From NCBI GenBank assembly GCA_003661015.1, contig QMVI01000062.1, forward strand, positions 1-6,778: a stretch of DNA of 6,778 bases. The letters run 5' to 3'. A program made the position numbers and the translations under genes. The DNA is from Methanosarcinales archaeon. GTDB lineage: Archaea; Halobacteriota; Methanosarcinia; DSM-18856; Methermicoccaceae. Positions 4,326-6,778 of this stretch are shown here, one piece after another. How positions within the stretch are numbered: the stretch's first letter is position 1; every line of letters starts with the position of its first letter. The notes beneath the pieces were generated by a model. It was not told the DNA's origin. It saw only the letters and a program-made list of their open reading frames with translations, and did no database searches.

Positions 4326-6349
4326 GCACAGTACCAATCACCAAACTCATCTGCATATTCCACACAGCTGATAAAGAAGCTGTTGCTGAGCGACTTCACG
4401 AGCTCGGAGTGGCTGAAATTGAGTTTCTTGATGAATCTGATTTGGTAATGTTTGAGATTTCCAGAGACTCTCCCACCAAGAGGGCACATTTAGCATCCTC
4501 TTGGATTCTCAGAATTGGCAAGCTCATAGAAGCACTTGCACCTTTTGAGAAGAAAGAGGCCAGTTTCCTCGATGACCTCCTAGGTGTTGAGAGAATCACA
4601 TGTGTGGAGGTTGAGGGCGGAACTCTCGAAGAGGCTGTGGCACTCGGCGAGAAAATCACAGGAGAGATTGAGCGGGATGTCAACGAACTGGTTGAAAAGC
4701 TGAAGGATATAGAGTCCAGAATATCTGATGAAGAGACAAAACTGGTTCAGTGTGAGAGACTGAGGATAGAGGATTTCAAAGTAGAGTGGCTTGGAGAATC
4801 GAGGTTTCTGTATGTTGCTGTGGCTACAATCCCTCCCGAGGGAGCCCCTCTTGTTGGGCAGGTAATGGAGAAGAACGGACTCGACCCCTCGTTCATGATA
4901 ATGCATTTTGTGGAGGGGGCCCCACCGTTGATTGTGGTTGTCTCCCCAAGAGATGATAGGGTAAAGGTTGATAAGTCTCTTCAAGCTGTTGGTGCTGAGA
5001 GGATTTCGATAGATGGAGAAGGGACATTGAGTGAGGTGAAGAGGAAAGCCCAAGAAACGATCAAGAAATTGAAAGCCGAGAGGGAAGCCATCGTTGATAG
5101 ACTCTCATCGATAGCATCTGAACATCTTGATACTTTGAGGGCTGTTGAAGAGGTTTTCAGACTTTACAAGTCAAGGTATGAGATCTTCACAAACAATGGA
5201 AAGACAAAGAAAACCTCTGTGATGAGCTGTTTCGTGGAGACATCAAAGGTCAGTGAGGTTGAGAAGGCAATAAATGAAGCGACAGGTGGTGCGTGCATCA
5301 TCAGTACGGAGGAGGACCCCCCTGATGCCCCGTCCAAACTCGAGAATCCGGATTTTGCAAAACCGTTCGAGATGCTCACAAGAACTTATGGAATACCAAA
5401 GTACAATCATGTTGACCCAACACTTTTTCTGATACCCACATTCCTCGCCTTCACAGGTATGATGATAAATGACTTTGCATATGGAGTGATAATAGCTCTT
5501 GCAGGATTTTTCCTTTACAAGAAATATGCCCTACTCAGCCAGAGCGTGAAAGAACTATCTCTGCTCATACTGTTCTGTGGTATATCTGCCATGGTGTTCG
5601 GTGTTCTCACAGGAAATTACTTTGGAGATCTTGTAGGGAAGTATGCGATGGGTGGAGTGGGTGCAGAAGATGTTGCTCTGTGGATTGACCCTCTCGAGGT
5701 TCCAGAGCATGGGTTACCTGCGGTCATACTTCTGTACAGAATAATAGTTTTTGTGGGCCTCATGCATCTGATTCTTGGTCTGGTGCTGGGCATCTACACC
5801 AGTGTTAGGAACGGAGAAGTCGGAAAGGCATTCTTCCATTTTGGTGGATGGCTGATGTTTGGTATTGCGCTGGCGATATTGTTGTTCACAGAGGTTGGAG
5901 AGCTTCTCGCTTTTCCGTCTGTCCTCCCTTCCTTTATGGTGTATGTTGGAGGGGCGATTGCCGTTGGAGGAATAGTGCTTGCAATGAAGCACGAGCCCGT
6001 AATTACTTTGGTGGAGATACCGACGTTCATAGCTTTCATGCTCTCTTATGCAAGAGTCCTCGGGTTAATGGTGGCTGCTGGCGGGGTAGCTCTTGCATTC
6101 AACAGATTATCCGCAATTGCGTTTGAGAGCCTTCCTTTCCTTCCAGCAGCCATTCTTCTTGCTGTCTTTGTATTTCTTTTCGGTCATGTGGTTCATCTTC
6201 TTCTTGGTTCACTCTCCGCCTTCATTCAATCTCTGCGTCTTCACTATGTGGAACACTTTTCGAGGTATTACGAAGGTGGAGGAAGAGAGTTTCAGCCGTT
6301 TTGCATGAAGTGTGTTCATGCACTCGTAAGAAGAAAAGGGGGTGTTTGA
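4319..6349 (+). CDS. ahaI: A-type ATP synthase subunit I (V-type subunit a homologue)
   Basis: Subunit I is the membrane stator that forms the two ion half-channels against the rotating c ring and anchors the peripheral stalks. The 676-residue protein is full length. Residues 1 to about 340 form a soluble domain with two charged coiled-coil arms (about 115-148 and 238-285). From about 367 there are eight likely membrane helices, roughly 367-385, 386-404, 415-435, 465-490, 500-525, 535-555, 565-595 and 605-630. The essential arginine is Arg579 in LSYARVLGLM. The last helix reads into GHVVHLLLGSLSAF and the signature LRLHYVEHFSRYYEGGG. Other family marks are GIPKYNHVDPT and GNYFGDLVG. A CMKC pair close to the C terminus is unusual but of unknown meaning. 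The start overlaps the ahaH stop by 7 bases and the stop abuts the GTG of ahaK, so the three are translationally coupled. Confidence 0.97.
   Translation: MLSTVPITKLICIFHTADKEAVAERLHELGVAEIEFLDESDLVMFEISRDSPTKRAHLASSWILRIGKLIEALAPFEKKEASFLDDLLGVERITCVEVEGGTLEEAVALGEKITGEIERDVNELVEKLKDIESRISDEETKLVQCERLRIEDFKVEWLGESRFLYVAVATIPPEGAPLVGQVMEKNGLDPSFMIMHFVEGAPPLIVVVSPRDDRVKVDKSLQAVGAERISIDGEGTLSEVKRKAQETIKKLKAEREAIVDRLSSIASEHLDTLRAVEEVFRLYKSRYEIFTNNGKTKKTSVMSCFVETSKVSEVEKAINEATGGACIISTEEDPPDAPSKLENPDFAKPFEMLTRTYGIPKYNHVDPTLFLIPTFLAFTGMMINDFAYGVIIALAGFFLYKKYALLSQSVKELSLLILFCGISAMVFGVLTGNYFGDLVGKYAMGGVGAEDVALWIDPLEVPEHGLPAVILLYRIIVFVGLMHLILGLVLGIYTSVRNGEVGKAFFHFGGWLMFGIALAILLFTEVGELLAFPSVLPSFMVYVGGAIAVGGIVLAMKHEPVITLVEIPTFIAFMLSYARVLGLMVAAGGVALAFNRLSAIAFESLPFLPAAILLAVFVFLFGHVVHLLLGSLSAFIQSLRLHYVEHFSRYYEGGGREFQPFCMKCVHALVRRKGGV
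6338..6344 (+). promoter_or_regulatory. Shine-Dalgarno site of ahaK, supports a GTG start
   Basis: GGGGGTG at the end of ahaI stops 5 bases before GTG 6350, which itself directly follows the ahaI TGA. The next in-frame ATG (6371) would remove the first seven residues and has no SD. Confidence 0.65.
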
Positions 6350-6778
6350 GTGGTTGATATAAGTGATACAATGTTGCTTGCCTCGATTGGGGCGGGTCTT
6401 GCTGTGGGACTACCAGCTATCGGCTCTGGTATAGGTGTGAGCCTTGCGGGAGTGGGTGGTGCTGGTGTGCTTGCGGAGAAACCAAAAGAATTCAGCACTG
6501 TCATCATACTGCAGGCATTGCCACAAACTGCAGTCGTGTTTGGCTTTGTGATAGGTCTGATGATAGTGCTTGGAATGCTCAGTGGAAAGATTACAGAGCT
6601 TGACCAGGGAGCTGCATGTGTCGGTGCTGGAGTTGCAATGGGCATCTCTGGTCTTACCGCTGCATGGATGGGTATGGTCGGTGCCGCATCTGCGGGAGCG
6701 ATAGCAAGAAATCCGAGGACAAAATCATACGGTATCATACTGACCGCAATGCCAGACTTGTCAGTCCTTCTCGGATTC
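6350..6778 (+). CDS. ahaK: A-type ATP synthase subunit K (proteolipid c subunit), cut off at window end
   Basis: This is the rotor-ring subunit that carries ions across the membrane. The frame is open for 143 residues to the last base and the C terminus is missing. It is a duplicated, four-helix form. Hairpin 1 has a Gly-rich helix (about 10-42, with IGSGIGVS), the polar loop AEKPKEF, and a second helix with LQALPQTAVVFGF (54-66). Hairpin 2 has a helix at about 88-119, the loop ARNPRTK, and TAMPDLSVLLGF (132-143). The site that binds H+ or Na+ is Gln59 in hairpin 1 and Asp136 in hairpin 2, where A/V-type subunits usually have Glu. Thr60 is kept, but the usual Gln after it is Ala61 and Tyr is Phe64, which suggests H+ rather than Na+ coupling. 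The loop ARNP is like that of F-type c subunits. More hairpins could follow beyond the window. Confidence 0.95.
   Translation, partial: MVDISDTMLLASIGAGLAVGLPAIGSGIGVSLAGVGGAGVLAEKPKEFSTVIILQALPQTAVVFGFVIGLMIVLGMLSGKITELDQGAACVGAGVAMGISGLTAAWMGMVGAASAGAIARNPRTKSYGIILTAMPDLSVLLGF

Noticed and set aside
6316..6738. Minus-strand open frame of 140 codons rich in Ala/Pro/Thr opposite ahaK
   Set aside because: It arises from the Gly/Ala/Val-rich c-subunit codons on the other strand; the + strand frame is an unmistakable c subunit.
1..6778. CRISPR array, insertion sequence, tRNA or rRNA
   Set aside because: I saw no spaced direct repeats, transposase-like frame, terminal inverted repeats, or tRNA/rRNA signatures on either strand.

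Overview
The window is a piece of archaeal, most probably euryarchaeal, chromosome. The evidence is an RNA polymerase large subunit split into A' and A'', an archaeal-type short NusA with two KH domains and no S1 domain, ribosomal protein L30e (absent from bacteria) beside S12 and S7, and an A-type ATP synthase operon in the order H-I-K. Start sites show GGAGG/GGTGA Shine-Dalgarno motifs and frequent GTG/TTG starts. Arg codons are mostly AGA/AGG. The exact lineage cannot be settled by eye; the gene set fits methanogen-, methanotroph- or Archaeoglobus-like euryarchaea.

Region 1 (1-2896, + strand) is the distal part of the transcription/translation operon: rpoA2 (5' end outside the window), rpl30e, nusA, rps12 and rps7, packed with overlaps or gaps of 1 to 16 bases and with no internal promoter that I can see. 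In many euryarchaea this operon runs on into elongation factor genes (EF-2, EF-1alpha) and rps10. Here it stops after rps7 and meets a convergent gene only 27 bases later.

Region 2 (2924-3905, - strand) is a two-gene unit whose reading frames overlap by 29 bases. The first gene encodes a soluble protein with acidic ends that may resemble the archaeal DUF22 family. The second encodes a 173-residue protein with a Cys-x2-Cys zinc-binding pair set at each end of a helical middle. Neither has a function I can assign.

Region 3 (3906-4007) is the divergent intergenic region. It carries one TATA-like element readable on both strands. Region 4 (4008-6778, + strand) is the start of the A1Ao ATP synthase operon: ahaH (peripheral stalk), ahaI (membrane stator a/I subunit with the essential arginine) and ahaK (rotor c ring, cut off by the window end). 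The genes are translationally coupled by a 7-base overlap and by an abutting TGA-GTG junction.

The most notable points are in ahaK. It is a duplicated, four-helix c subunit in which the ion-binding position is Gln in the first hairpin and Asp in the second, and the usual Na+-ligand glutamines are missing. This suggests a proton-coupled ring with one carboxylate per four helices. Other points are the shortened translation operon, a lysine-rich insertion in RpoA2, and the uncharacterised gene pair. I found no mobile element, CRISPR array, rRNA or tRNA. No gene-free stretch is longer than about 100 bases.
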